Assembly (NCBI GenBank): GCA_947359465.1
Contig: OX375873.1
Location: 56,391,573 to 56,455,572 of the forward strand
From: Metellina segmentata
Taxonomy: Eukaryota > Arthropoda > Arachnida > Araneae > Tetragnathidae
Direction of reading: 5' to 3'
Length of the DNA: 64,000 nt
Program-made: the position numbers and the translations under genes
The notes under the pieces: model-generated
Told to the model about the DNA's origin: nothing
Databases searched by the model: none
The model's input: the letters and a program-made list of their open reading frames with translations, nothing else
Shown here: positions 21,911-32,447 of the stretch, in pieces
Position numbering within the stretch: position 1 is the stretch's first letter
Layout of the letters: the number at the start of each line of letters is the position of its first letter

Positions 21911-22525
21911 TCGGCATAGTATCGTTGATGACATCGTCCTTCTAACGAATTTCATTAGGGCGATGTTTAAAGTTCGGTCTTTTCGGACGGAGGAGGATAG
22001 AAACACAGATTATTTTCCAGAAAAAATAGACAAGAAAAAATTAACTCTTTGATGAGATAAATATTTATAGTATCTGTTATTTATCCAAGCCTCAAATTAA
22101 AATTGTTCATTGTCGCAGTTCAAGTTTTGTCTTAGTGTTTTTTTTTTTTTTAATTTAACGCAAAATAAAAGTGATAGTATATTTACAACTCGATGTACAT
22201 TCTAAATGTGTTTAGAGTCATCTAACATTATAAACAAGCAAATCGAATTATCAATAAAGTAACTTCGTCTCGAAATATTTAAAATTAAGTTTGCTTTAGA
22301 TGTATTTGGATGCGAATTGAGATTAGACAAATTGAATTAGAAACTGTTTTAGTGATATGATATTCAGCTAGTATTTATCGATATCACTTGCAGAGAAAGA
22401 TGTTTTATGCTAACAAATTCAGTGCAGATTTTTGTTGAAAAAGTATATCCAGAAAGTAAAACATATTATAGGAAAAAACAACACATCTGTATAAATAATA
22501 TAAATAGCATTAGTTTTTTTCGTAC

Positions 22526-22610
22526 CTCTCCTCTGATCTAGTTTCAGGATTGAAAGGAGATTTGAACGCATTTTCAAACAACCTGGGTTCATCGAATTTT
22601 TCTTCAATTC
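22526..22610 (-). CDS. Cysteine-knot peptide gene B, exon 2 (propeptide)
   Basis: This 85-nt exon has the same length and phases as its copy-A partner, with acceptor TTTCCTTTAG and donor GTACGA. It encodes a cysteine-free, Glu-rich propeptide that again ends E-E-R with the Arg codon interrupted by intron 2. Relative to gene A it has many replacement changes but no indel or stop. The retained frame and processing motif argue that the precursor is still functional. Confidence 0.8.
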
Positions 22611-23037
22611 CTAAAGGAAAAACAATTATTCAAGAAGAAAGGATAACTACCCAAATTTTATAGAAAAGCAACAGCATAATTTTTTTTCGGAATTTGAATT
22701 AAAAGAATCTTTTGAGAGAAGTTAGACATAGTTTTATAATTTCCCAAATAAATATTAAATTTATAAATAAGCTTAGACGATGTTTTATCGTGGCTCTAGA
22801 AATGCATTTTTCTGTTCGCTTACGATATTAAGATTCGATTTAAAAATTAAACAAAGCATTTTAAAGATACGAATGTATTTCATATTTGTATCTATAGTTA
22901 TATAAGATATACACGTTTTGTTTAATTTGTATTACAGGTAGTTAAAAAGGTTATCATTAAGGTCATGATTGGTCACGGGGGGCTGGCGATCGTTAGAAAG
23001 CAGGGGGCGAGCCCTCGCTGTGACGTCATAGACCGTA

Positions 23038-24675
23038 TCTATATAAATAAGAATGGAGTGTTTGTTTGTACATTCAATATTTTCGACGCATTTCAAGTTT
23101 TCTATCCGTTTTGGACCCTTCTGATGCCGAATCCGCCTTTTTCTCGTTTGGTGTCTGTCTGTCTGTCTGTATGTTGTGCCCTATACACGTCCACGCGGTT
23201 TAAGATATTTTCATGGAAATTTGCATACAGAGAGTACTTATCTTGATTTAGTGAGTGGAATTGGTTGCGAAAGTCTGTCTGTCCGTCTTTCTGTTCTATG
23301 CTCGATTTCGTGTTTATGTGTTTGTGTAGGCATCACATGAATTGTATTCCAGATATTTGATTGCATTGTATTTTATTTTATACATTATCTATTAGTTTAG
23401 TGAATGCAATATTAAACATTTCTTTATTGTTATATTTAGACGAGTTTCATGCTAAAACACCTGAGTAAGTATACTTAAATCAACCATAATTTGGTAGTTT
23501 TGGAAAAATTGGAATGTCTATTGAATATTACGATTAATTCGATTGCTTTACCAGTACTGCTGAAAAAGTAATTATTCTTCAAAAAAATTATTTTTTTTTA
23601 CGGAATTTCATTTCTGATACGTCATTTATTTCGAGTCTTATTTTTATTCTTTGCGCAATGAAAACGATTTCCGAAAATTTGGGACAGACGATATTTTTCA
23701 ATGAAACGAGAATGAACACGATCGCGCGAGCAGTGATATTTTTCTGGTTCTTTCGCTCTGAATTAATTTTACATTTCTAAATTTTGTACACTTTTAGTTG
23801 TAAGTTGTGGCAACTGTGCGAGATCAAGAGATAAAATTGAATCACAAATTAATATCTTTGGAACAATTTTTTACGACATCTTTTATTTTGTTTTACTTCG
23901 CTGTTTCCTGTTTTAAATATTTATTATTTTAATAAATGTGTTTTCCTTCTCATCACACCCAACAGCACCACAAAGTATTAGACTTGAAAATGTTAGGTAA
24001 GTCAGTATAAATTTTCAGTAAATTTTAAGTGTAGTTATGTCGTTATTTAAAGAATAATGCCGTTATTTAAAGAATAATGCCGTTATTTAAAGAATAATGC
24101 CGTTATTTAAAGAATAATGTCGTTATTTAAAGAATAATGCCGTTATTTAAAGAATAATGTCGTTATTGAAATAATAATAATGTTTAAAAATCCAAACTAG
24201 AACTTTTTCCAACATTAAAAAATTCGTTGTAGTAATGACAGGAGAAGATTACAAAATTTCACAATGTCGCATACCGGAGGCAAGAGTGCCACAGGTAAAA
24301 AAATATTGTTTTGTTGACTATGAGTGCGAGAGCACTCGCCGTAAATCGTAATTTTAATTAATTGAGTTGCACATTAAAACAACTTAAGAAAGGGTATTCC
24401 AAATCTTCCTATAAATCGTCTTTTATAGTAGTAACCTTAGTATCACCTTTCGTCTTTTTGAGCTTTGTCATACAGCAATTGTGCGATGTATGTGAAATGT
24501 ATTACATGAATGTGTAGGATTTGTGTCCAAAGTAAGTTGTAGAAAATATAAAGATGGCGAAAGGTGTTAAAATAAATTTTTACTCTACAAAAAACGTAAG
24601 TCATTATATATTTTGATTATCTCTTCAATCTAGAGTAAACGAATTCAAACCGAGTAAGGTCGGGTATTTTGCTAG
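23038..24675 (+). mobile_element. Helitron family A, non-autonomous (copy in duplication B)
   Basis: It starts TCTATATAAATAAGAATGG and ends GTCGGGTATTTTGCTAG. It is about 90% similar by eye to 11,675-14,069 but shorter at the 3' side. It sits at a non-orthologous position, so it is an independent insertion. A 20-bp unit (CGTTATTTAAAGAATAATGC) is repeated about seven times at 24,035-24,170. Confidence 0.87.
24235..24351 (+). CDS. Small conserved ORF inside Helitron A, second copy
   Basis: A 38-codon frame matching 12,824-12,940 with one Cys-to-Tyr change. No function is recognised. Confidence 0.28.
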   Translation: MTGEDYKISQCRIPEARVPQVKKYCFVDYECESTRRKS

Positions 24676-25354
24676 TTATTAATATAGTTTCGCCGTCGCT
24701 GGAGATTGATTCTGATAAAGGAATGTTGGTTTGCGAAACCAAATGATATCTGAGAAAGGAGTGTTGGTTGCAAAACAAAACAAATGTGATTGCGTAACAA
24801 TCCCCAGGGTCCGGCGAGCGTAAGCGAGCAGGGGGCGGTGAAGCCCTCGCTGTGACGTTATGGACCGGAAAATCAAATCAGGATTATACGAATTATGAAG
24901 ATAATTTCGCCGTCCAGGAGATCCACTCTGTTAAAGTGATGTTGGTTTGCGAGCGGAAGCGAGCAGGGGGCCGAGCCCACTAGTTATTTTAAATTTTCCG
25001 CAAAGTGGGCTTGGGGAACAAAACTGCATCATATTTATAAAATGTTCGAATATAATTCAAGGTTTGGTTCCAACTCCAACAACACGCTCCACATAGGAGA
25101 AAAATATATTTATTATGGTCAATTACACAATATTCAGGGACCAGAGACAACCCGAACCGCCATTATCAGTAATATCGTTCCATTGACAGTGTGTTAGAGA
25201 AGCCATATAGTTGTTTAACAAAGTTATTGCTATAAAGGTTGTTCAAAATAGTCAGATCTCATCAATCGGTTGCCAACTGTACGAGTCAAAGTAGAAGAGC
25301 TCATAAGCATCATAAATCATATTCGAGCACTTGATTTTCAAAAAACTTACTTAC

Positions 25355-25460
25355 CCATCCACAAATTAGTATCCATTTCATATTCTTCTGCATAACCAAA
25401 GGTTATAGTAAATGCAGTTAAGACTACAACAACTGTAGATAGGATCATTCTGGTTTTAAC
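25355..25460 (-). CDS. Cysteine-knot peptide gene B, exon 1 (signal peptide)
   Basis: This is the paralogue of the exon at 11,085-11,190. The ATG is at 25,448-25,446, with 12 nt of 5' UTR behind the same acceptor (TTATTTCAG) and donor GTAAGTAA at 25,354. It encodes a 31-residue start-plus-signal segment. Only two coding bases differ from gene A, and both change the amino acid (Ser to Phe just before the cleavage site, Leu to Trp near the exon end). The dinucleotide run beside the donor in copy A (GAGAGAGA) is missing here. About 0.4 kb upstream lies the LINE fragment inserted at 25,807. Confidence 0.82.
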
Positions 25461-25903
25461 CTGAAATAACGAACATTTGGGACTATGGGAAAATAGCTAT
25501 ACCGTATGCAAAGAAGGATAACAAGGAGTAGTAATGAATTCAATTTATTCGATGCAGGAATTTTCATTCTTACCGGGCCATTAGACATTGTTTTTTTAAG
25601 TAATGATTTGCCTTTACGTGGCAACATAAAATTAATTCGGAAAAAAAACACAGTTTAAGAGTGCTATTTCAATAACATACACGTTGAAATATTAAAATAA
25701 TTAAATTTGTAATACTTTTTAGAATTATTTTAGGAATTACATTATACCGAAATAAACATCAGATGTAAGAATTCTTGAACCATAAAATTCCAAATCCAAA
25801 CCAAAAGCGACTCGGCCCTAAAACGAGCTATACACTTATCATAGCGAAACAATTGTGACCTCGAAAAGCTTAATAAACTCCATTCCATTCAACTGTCAAT
25901 TAA

Positions 25904-28660
25904 GGTATCCGAACACCTTCGGAGTAAATTTTTTGAAATTATTTAAAATTTGTCTTCGATGGTGCATTTTATGTTAGATCATGATGAAATAATATGAATT
26001 ATTTAAAAAAAAACATTAAAAAATTTTTAATTTTTTAAATTTTGCATGAAAAACAGTTGAAAATAGCCAAATATTGTCTTTATCGCAATATACCACAGAC
26101 CAAATTTAAATTAAGATATTTTCAATCTGTAAATTGTAATATAAAGACTAATTCTTTGTCCAGGGAATGACCCTCTCTCATTATTGTATTCTAAACCTTT
26201 AAAAGTCCATTGAAATTTAAGTGTTGCAAAAAACAAAATTGTAAAAATTTATAGCAATTTAGAATTTCCATTAATAAAAATGAAAAAACTACTTGACCTA
26301 CAATTATGGTAGAGGGTCATTACCTGTATTAACTCTTTCTTAGCATATAAAAAAAATATCAGAGCATTTGAAGAATAACTTTTTCAGTTATGCTATATTG
26401 CGTAAAGATAAAATGTTATAAAATGGATTTTGAGAAAAAGCATAAAACTTATTTTAATGCAGAATATTACCTTTAATTTGAAAATCAGTGGCTAAAATGC
26501 TCCTGATTTATAAACTTCACCATCTTTGACTTCTAAAACATTTATCTTTTTTTTTCCTCATTGCTCTCAAAACTTTTCTACGTCTTTTTGAAGTTGGAGT
26601 TTCGTGACGTTTAGAATCGCCGATTCGATTTTTGTCCAAACTTTGGTAACCTTTTAATGTGTATAACCCAGGATCTTCAATGTTCAATTTGTCTAATACA
26701 TTTAAACATCCTGCATAGCCATCATTGAATTGAATAACGCTATCATACGCACCCAATTTTACAGTTTTAAGGCTAACGAAAACCTCTTTCGGAATTCGCT
26801 GCCATATATTGCCATTGAAAGACTCGTTTGCATTTTGGGTTTTTCCATGTAGACACTTTTCGAGCAATTCTTTTGAACAGAGATCCAGGTAGATTGGTTT
26901 AACGATATTTAACACATCATTTGACAAACCAGGATGCCTGGCTGCGACTGGAGTTCCACACGCCACAGCTCGTTGATAGTAACACCAGCTGTTTTCTCCA
27001 ACAGGGCATTGGCCATGCATTGGCTTTTTTGAATTCGATGCACAATGAAATAGAACAGCTATTACGTTTTGTTGCATGTCTTTTAAATTACCCACATTTG
27101 AGCGAACAGCAATCCCATAATAATTTTGAAGTCGATCAATTAGGACATCTGTCAGCTTCCCTTTCCCTGATAAACCTTTGGTTTTTGCTTTCAATTTGCG
27201 TAAACCGTGTATCTACCCTCTTTTGGATGTGCCCGATACATTCCAGTTTGGATACACTGTTGTTACCGTAAGTGTTTTGCACACATACAAATCCTTTGGA
27301 GTCACCGTCCCCATAATATTTGGTGTATTTTAGTTTTCGATTTTTTATCGACCTGAGAAAAATTCTTGATGCCCCCACAGTTTCCATTTTTGCCGACGAA
27401 CCTTTAAAATTGCATTGGCATACGTGGTCAGATGAAAGTGACTCGTATACAATGTCCCTTGGCAGTTTTTGTAGCTTTCTACAAATGGAACAATACGATG
27501 ACATAACTTCGATGTCAAGGACTTTTCCAGTATCCACGGATAGAGCAGCAACGCAACCATTCAACGAATTTTGTCCTCTACGTTGCCATGTTCCATCGAC
27601 TGAAACACCACATTCATCGGTTTTTAATTTTGAGGTAACTTCTATAGCTGCTTTCACCATAGAAGCTTCAGCTACTTCTGAAACAGTTTTTAGAAGTTTT
27701 GCTTCATGAGACTTGTATGCAGTTTTACTCAGGCTTGGTAAGTTTAGAGTAGTGCACAGTTTATAAGATGCTGAGTGCCCTTTACCAATTTGCCGCATAC
27801 CATAAACTAATCTGGCATTCACTTCTGATTCATTTTTAGTCTTCTTTGAAGAAGCAAAGCTTTTCAAAAAATTACAGTTTTCACATTTGAGAGTGAAATG
27901 ACAACACAAGCCATATCTGGAATCTTCCTTTAAAATTAAAGTCTCAGCAAAGCATTTTGGACAGGAAAGTTCAGAAAATACATCTAACAAGATGTTCAAA
28001 TCTATTATTCTATTTCCAGTCAAAGTTTCAGTGGCCACCTTTGAAGAAATAGATGCTTCCAACTTCGATTCACTAGCACTGCACAGTGTATCTTCTTCAC
28101 AACTATTTACGGTGCGTTTTGTAAACTGGTTACCTTTAAACTGGCGTTTCTTCTTTCTACCAACACTCTTTCCCATTTTAACAAAAAATAAACAGGTCAA
28201 AGAGAGATTTAATCACTTCTTTTCGCAGTTGAACGTTTTCATCAAAATCTCAAATTCAAAATAAACACCAACTGTAAATGAAAACTTTGATGCCATATTT
28301 CATCGTAAAACTTACGTTGCCAGACACATTATTAAGTTTTTATGATTAAGAATTTTATTTTATTTAGAATTTTTTTTATATATTTGTTTCTATCCACAGG
28401 AGTGAATTTTAATGCGCAAATTTAATAAAACTGTGATGTAAACAAAGATTGAAGTGGCCTTCCGGTTGGCAGAAATCTACTTCCGGTTTTTAAAAGTTGC
28501 TGGAAAGTGATATAAAAATGCCTATAACTCCGGTTCTAAATAAGATAGAAATAAAATTTAAACAGTTTTTGAAAGGTAAGAAATCAGGCTTTCACTTAAG
28601 CTTAAAATTTAAAAATGGATATTTTGACCAAAAATTGCGTTTTAAAGGTGTTCGGATACC
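25904..28660 (-). mobile_element. DNA transposon with TTAA duplication and Mutator-like transposase
   Basis: The 2,757-bp element has 16-bp terminal inverted repeats GGTATCCGAACACCTT, flanked by TTAA (25,900-25,903 and 28,661-28,664). Removing it and one TTAA restores the LINE reading frame, which fixes the boundaries. TTAA is typical of Kolobok and piggyBac, not of Mutator (about 9 bp). The Kolobok superfamily is the best guess. Confidence 0.85.
26517..28176 (-). pseudogene. Mutator-like (Kolobok?) transposase, single frameshift
   Basis: The likely start is the Met at 28,176 (M-G-K-S-V-G-R-K-K-K), giving a basic N-terminus. A zinc-binding module follows (C-P-K-C ... C-C-H-F ... C-E-N-C). 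The core has V-S-V-D-G-T-W-Q-R-R-G (first catalytic Asp) and Y-Y-G-D-G-D-S-K-G (second Asp), then C-I-G-H-I-Q-K-R-V. The C-terminal half (27,194-26,517) carries N-E-S-F-N-G, the probable third acidic site, and ends in a Lys/Arg-rich tail. The two halves are in different frames because of one extra base near 27,203-27,205; otherwise the gene is open. It matches the domain seen in many arthropod 'Mutator-like transposase domain' proteins. Confidence 0.85.
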
Positions 28661-28932
28661 TTAAGGGTTTTAAAAGAGTAAATTTAAAAAGACACCATAA
28701 CGTTATATTGACAAGGCTTCGAATCGGACATTCATATTTTATCCACAAACATTTGTTAAGCGGTGAACCGGCTCCATTATGTTCTATTTGCCATCAAGTT
28801 TTTTCAGTAAGACACATTTTGACAGAATGTTCCAATTTTAGCCACCATAGACTGTATCAATTAGGTGCTCCACTTCTTAACAGAACTCTTGATGGATCTG
28901 TATCACCAAAACTTATTTTTATTCCTCTCTGA
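28661..28932 (+). pseudogene. LINE ORF2 C-terminal tail
   Basis: About 90 codons resume the LINE frame after the inner transposon. They include R-L-R-I-G-H-S and a C-S-I-C-H...H-I-L-T-E-C zinc finger near 28,780-28,835, the usual C-terminus of RNase H-bearing non-LTR elements. The 5' part is absent. Confidence 0.7.
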
Positions 28933-29270
28933 TATTGGTTTTATAAATCACATATAGCTTTAATTGATATAAGTTTAGTTTTGCAAACGTGTTATGTGTT
29001 TAACCATCTCATCGTTAAAGCTATAGATCTTTTAATATAGACAACGTTTGGCGCAATTTGGCCAGATCTGGCCCTTGTGTAAAAAAAAAACCACCAAATC
29101 GAACCAACCAAACCAAAATGCACAAACGATGATTGAGAGCTCGTTACGAGTGGTTCCTCATAAGAAGTTAATCTTAGAATAAATAAAGCATACATTAATT
29201 ATAAAACGTGTAATATAATATATTATATCAATCTATAAATACTTATTTCTCTAAAATATGTGGTGTGAAG

Positions 29271-29681
29271 AATTGTTTTAATCAAACACTACATTTTCCA
29301 GATTATGGATAAAGCCTGCCGTTGGAAAATAAACTTTTTACGCAATTTAAATCAAAACAAATGCGTGTTTTCCAATTGGTATAATTTTAGAATGAATGTA
29401 AATTGTCAGTAAAGTACTTGATTCATAACAAATTGAGGTGAAATTCTGAGAGGAAAGAGGTGAAGGTTAAAAAAGAGAGAACAAAAGAAGTTATTTCAAA
29501 ATGCGCAAACCCCCCCCCAACAATCCTGGGTTTGAATATGTATAACTAATTTTGATATTTATCAAATCATATTAGTGACATCGATACATATGAAAAGTAG
29601 TTTTGATCATTGCGAGCAGAGCGAACCTATGAAGATAGCAATTTTCGGCGTCGTGGAATAGGGGATGCAGCCCTTATCTTC
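29271..29681. other. No gene seen
   Basis: AT-rich sequence outside the duplication. The end (about 29,610-29,680) contains GAGCAGAGCGAACCTATGAAG and GGGGATGCAGCCC, resembling a decayed Helitron 3' end. Confidence 0.45.
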
Positions 29682-30035
29682 TCTACTATTACAAGAGGAT
29701 GTTTATCTGTCTGTTTGTATGTTTCGCGACCGCAAAATCCTGCAGATCTATGGCACTTATAGCAATGAGATTTGGCACACAGGTAGTCCAAATTTTTTGC
29801 AATTTTTGGGTCGCAGCGAAATTTAAAAATTCAATCCAGAAGACTTTTAAATGAATTTAATAGTTTTATTCTCAATATGCTTCTTCAAACGAATTTTGTT
29901 CGAACGAAAGAAGAAACACCCTAAAATTAACTTTTTCTACCCACGTGACCTTCTTTTATATTTTTGCAAGAAATTGTGACGTCACGTGAACTTTCTCTTT
30001 CCAAAAAAAACCAGATTGCATATTCTGCCCTTCGC

Positions 30036-30076
<41 letters not shown>

Positions 30077-30399
30077 AGATTAAATTTCCTGTCCCCTTTT
30101 CGGCGAATGACAGCAAGAAATAAAAAACATATTGAATGGGATTGTTAAGTTTTTTTTTTCGTAAAATCGGAATCGCTAAAGATAGATTAAAAATTTCAAC
30201 GGATTTGAAATCTGCGGAAAATTTTACTATAGATGGTTATTTAAAAATATGATTTTCTTTAAATAAATAATTTTTAAATTGAATATATCTTCAACGGATT
30301 TGAAATCTGCAGAAAATGTTACAGCAGATTAATACCTTACATCACGACGTTGCCCGTGGTGTTGGTTTGTGAAACGGGCACGGGCAACGCAGTGGCTAG
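29682..30399 (+). mobile_element. Helitron family C, non-autonomous
   Basis: It starts TCTACTATTACAAGAGG and ends with a GGGCAACGC palindromic zone and GTGGCTAG at 30,399. A poly(A) run of about 36 nt lies at 30,039-30,074. The inverted relative is at 34,227-34,837. Confidence 0.7.
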
Positions 30400-30445
30400 G
30401 CAAAAATAAAGCAATCATTTGTTAAAGCATAGTTACCAGGCCACC

Positions 30446-30692
30446 GAACTTTCTGGATCTGATTGTTTGAACTGAAGAGAAACCAAGCTGAATTTTAGTT
30501 AGAAAGTATCTTTTTATTCTGTTTCTCAAAGAATTTTCGACTGTCAAATTAATCACTGCAGATGACACAATCTTTTTTCGTTACCAAGTTGTCAATCGCT
30601 CTAAAATGCTTCATTTGTGAATCCACAGCTGTTAGTCATATAGATTGGCTACACAAGAGCTTCGCGAAAATTGAGCGTTCAAATTGACATGT
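30446..30692. repeat. 247-bp direct repeat, left copy, at gap edge
   Basis: This is identical by eye to 32,199-32,445. It runs on into GCAGGTGG and then the N gap. In the right copy the same GCAGGTGG appears only after the hAT-like insertion, at 34,205. Confidence 0.92.
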
Positions 30693-30700
30693 GCAGGTGG

Positions 30701-30900
30701 NNNNNNNNNNNNNNNNNNNNNNNNNNNNNNNNNNNNNNNNNNNNNNNNNNNNNNNNNNNNNNNNNNNNNNNNNNNNNNNNNNNNNNNNNNNNNNNNNNNN
30801 NNNNNNNNNNNNNNNNNNNNNNNNNNNNNNNNNNNNNNNNNNNNNNNNNNNNNNNNNNNNNNNNNNNNNNNNNNNNNNNNNNNNNNNNNNNNNNNNNNNN
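30701..30900. other. Assembly gap, 200 N
   Basis: Exactly 200 N, so a scaffold gap of nominal size. Any frame across it is meaningless. Confidence 0.98.
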
Positions 30901-31429
30901 GTTTCTCAAATCGTTAAATTCTACTATAAATGAATACAAATAGGTTCATTTTTTACTTTCAACTTCCCTTTTCAATAATACATGGCAGTACGACACAAAC
31001 CGATTCATTAGTTTTAGCTATTATGCTTTATTGAAAACACTGATTTTCAAAGTCATTTTGTCTAATTTTGTTTCTAATACAAAAAAAATTGCCTGAAAAA
31101 AAATGTCCATGGTATTTTGTTGGCTGTACTCTAAACTATCTATTGTATATTTTTTTAAATTTTTTATACAAAAATCAAACGCAGAATGAATGATTGAAAA
31201 AAGGTGTTCTATCCTGTGGAACACTGAAGATTCAGAGCAGCGATCACGGGTTATGAAGTTGTTTTCTCCTTTGGGTGAATGAATTCCTCAAGCTAGGGAA
31301 TGGTTCGTGGGTGTTGTAACGTCGTGAGTATAATTTACGTGGCGAGTGGCTTGAAGGCAATTGAAACGATATTTAAAATTACAGCACATTCAATTAATTA
31401 TTGAAGATATACATATAAGTTGAGGCTAT

Positions 31430-31750
31430 TTCGAGGCTAATAGATATTGTATACAAATAGGGTTTCAGTCCCGCGGCAATCTTAGCAGAGTCGTTCTGCG
31501 TACGCTCACGTTCCTGCTTTCCACGATTTTCCCTTTTTTCTCCAGAGAAGACCCCACACGTTCTTCCGAAATCGCTACAATCCGAAGAGAAGGGGATACC
31601 CCATCCGGTCATAAATTCAAGGACCACCATGAAAGCTGTGGTCAGAGAGACCCCCTGCGACGACGCTATAGTGCGTTTGTTGGTTTTGAAGGGAACACGG
31701 GGGGGTTCTGGAATTTTCTGGGGTGCTTTGTTTATTTCAGGATTTCATCA
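31430..31750. other. Unexplained GC-richer island with frames on both strands
   Basis: Base composition rises sharply here compared with both sides. On the minus strand a 78-codon frame (31,630-31,394) has two Cys and a Lys/Arg/Glu-rich stretch, and a donor-like GTGAGC lies near 31,511. On the plus strand an 80-codon frame starts at 31,629. Neither resembles a family I know. It could be a single exon of an unknown gene or a decayed element. Confidence 0.25.
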
Positions 31751-32198
31751 GTATAGCTCGAGTCCTCTCTACTTAGAGCTTCGCAAATTTTTTGCTCTCG
31801 CTTTTGAATTTTTTTTCTACCGCTTATTTTATGTAATTATAGATATTTTTTTGAATATATATATTTTATAGCTTTTTTTTGTAAATATAATTATAGTTAA
31901 TTTTTTTGCATTTTATTCAATTGTGGTTCATGCTAAATCTGCTACACATGTATAATACAGTGTTTTCTCATTCATATGCAAAAGCTTTTACTCATTTTTG
32001 CGCTTCACCGCAATGCTCGCTTAGCCGCACTTCAAAGCTCTATTCTCCCAGTGTTCCACAGCATGGAACACCCACAAAATAAAAACCGGAAGTGCAATCT
32101 TTATGAAATTTTAACTGCGTACTCCTTTAGGCCTAAACAGAGTGCCTACAACTTTTTAGGTCTGAATTTCAACTTTAAAGGGTAGCGGGAAACAAAGG

Positions 32199-32445
32199 GA
32201 ACTTTCTGGATCTGATTGTTTGAACTGAAGAGAAACCAAGCTGAATTTTAGTTAGAAAGTATCTTTTTATTCTGTTTCTCAAAGAATTTTCGACTGTCAA
32301 ATTAATCACTGCAGATGACACAATCTTTTTTCGTTACCAAGTTGTCAATCGCTCTAAAATGCTTCATTTGTGAATCCACAGCTGTTAGTCATATAGATTG
32401 GCTACACAAGAGCTTCGCGAAAATTGAGCGTTCAAATTGACATGT
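32199..32445. repeat. 247-bp direct repeat, right copy
   Basis: The partner of 30,446-30,692, directly followed by the hAT-like element. Confidence 0.92.
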
Positions 32446-32447
32446 CG

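Larger units (their letters stand above)
22960..24983 (+). mobile_element. Helitron with GC-rich 3' end, invaded by Helitron A
   Basis: Copy A lacks this block (junctions near 10,640-10,720). It ends GCAGGGGGCCGAGCCC-ACTAG at 24,983, the same terminal style as Helitron family B (3,070 and 41,998). Repeated internal motifs GCCCTCGCTGTGACGT occur at about 23,010 and 24,845. Helitron A (23,038-24,675) is nested in it. Confidence 0.6.
25807..29107 (+). mobile_element. LINE 3' fragment interrupted by a TTAA-flanked transposon
   Basis: A short LINE tail (25,807-25,903 plus 28,661-29,107) is flanked by the 11-bp duplication CCAAACCAAAA (25,796-25,806 and 29,108-29,118). Copy A near 11,565 shows the empty site. 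The coding tail continues in frame across the inner insertion and has a C-x2-C...H...C finger (L-C-S-I-C-H-Q). It ends in an A run at 29,081-29,090. Confidence 0.85.
15550..29270. repeat. Segmental duplication, copy B
   Basis: This is the partner of copy A, in direct orientation about 1.4 kb downstream. Its private insertions are a LINE (16,260-18,169), a Tc1 element (19,303-20,702), nested Helitrons (about 22,960-24,983) and a LINE fragment carrying a TTAA-flanked transposon (25,807-29,107). The left edge abuts the 3' terminus of a hAT remnant ending near 15,536. The right edge is near 29,270, where the sequence leaves the run shared with 14,070-14,140. Confidence 0.9.

Noticed and set aside
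26921..27271. 116- and 129-codon plus-strand frames opposite the transposase (also 27,320-27,709)
   Set aside because: They are antisense to the Mutator-like transposase, which has clear motifs on the minus strand.
30671..30943. Frames crossing the gap
   Set aside because: They consist mainly of N and carry no information.
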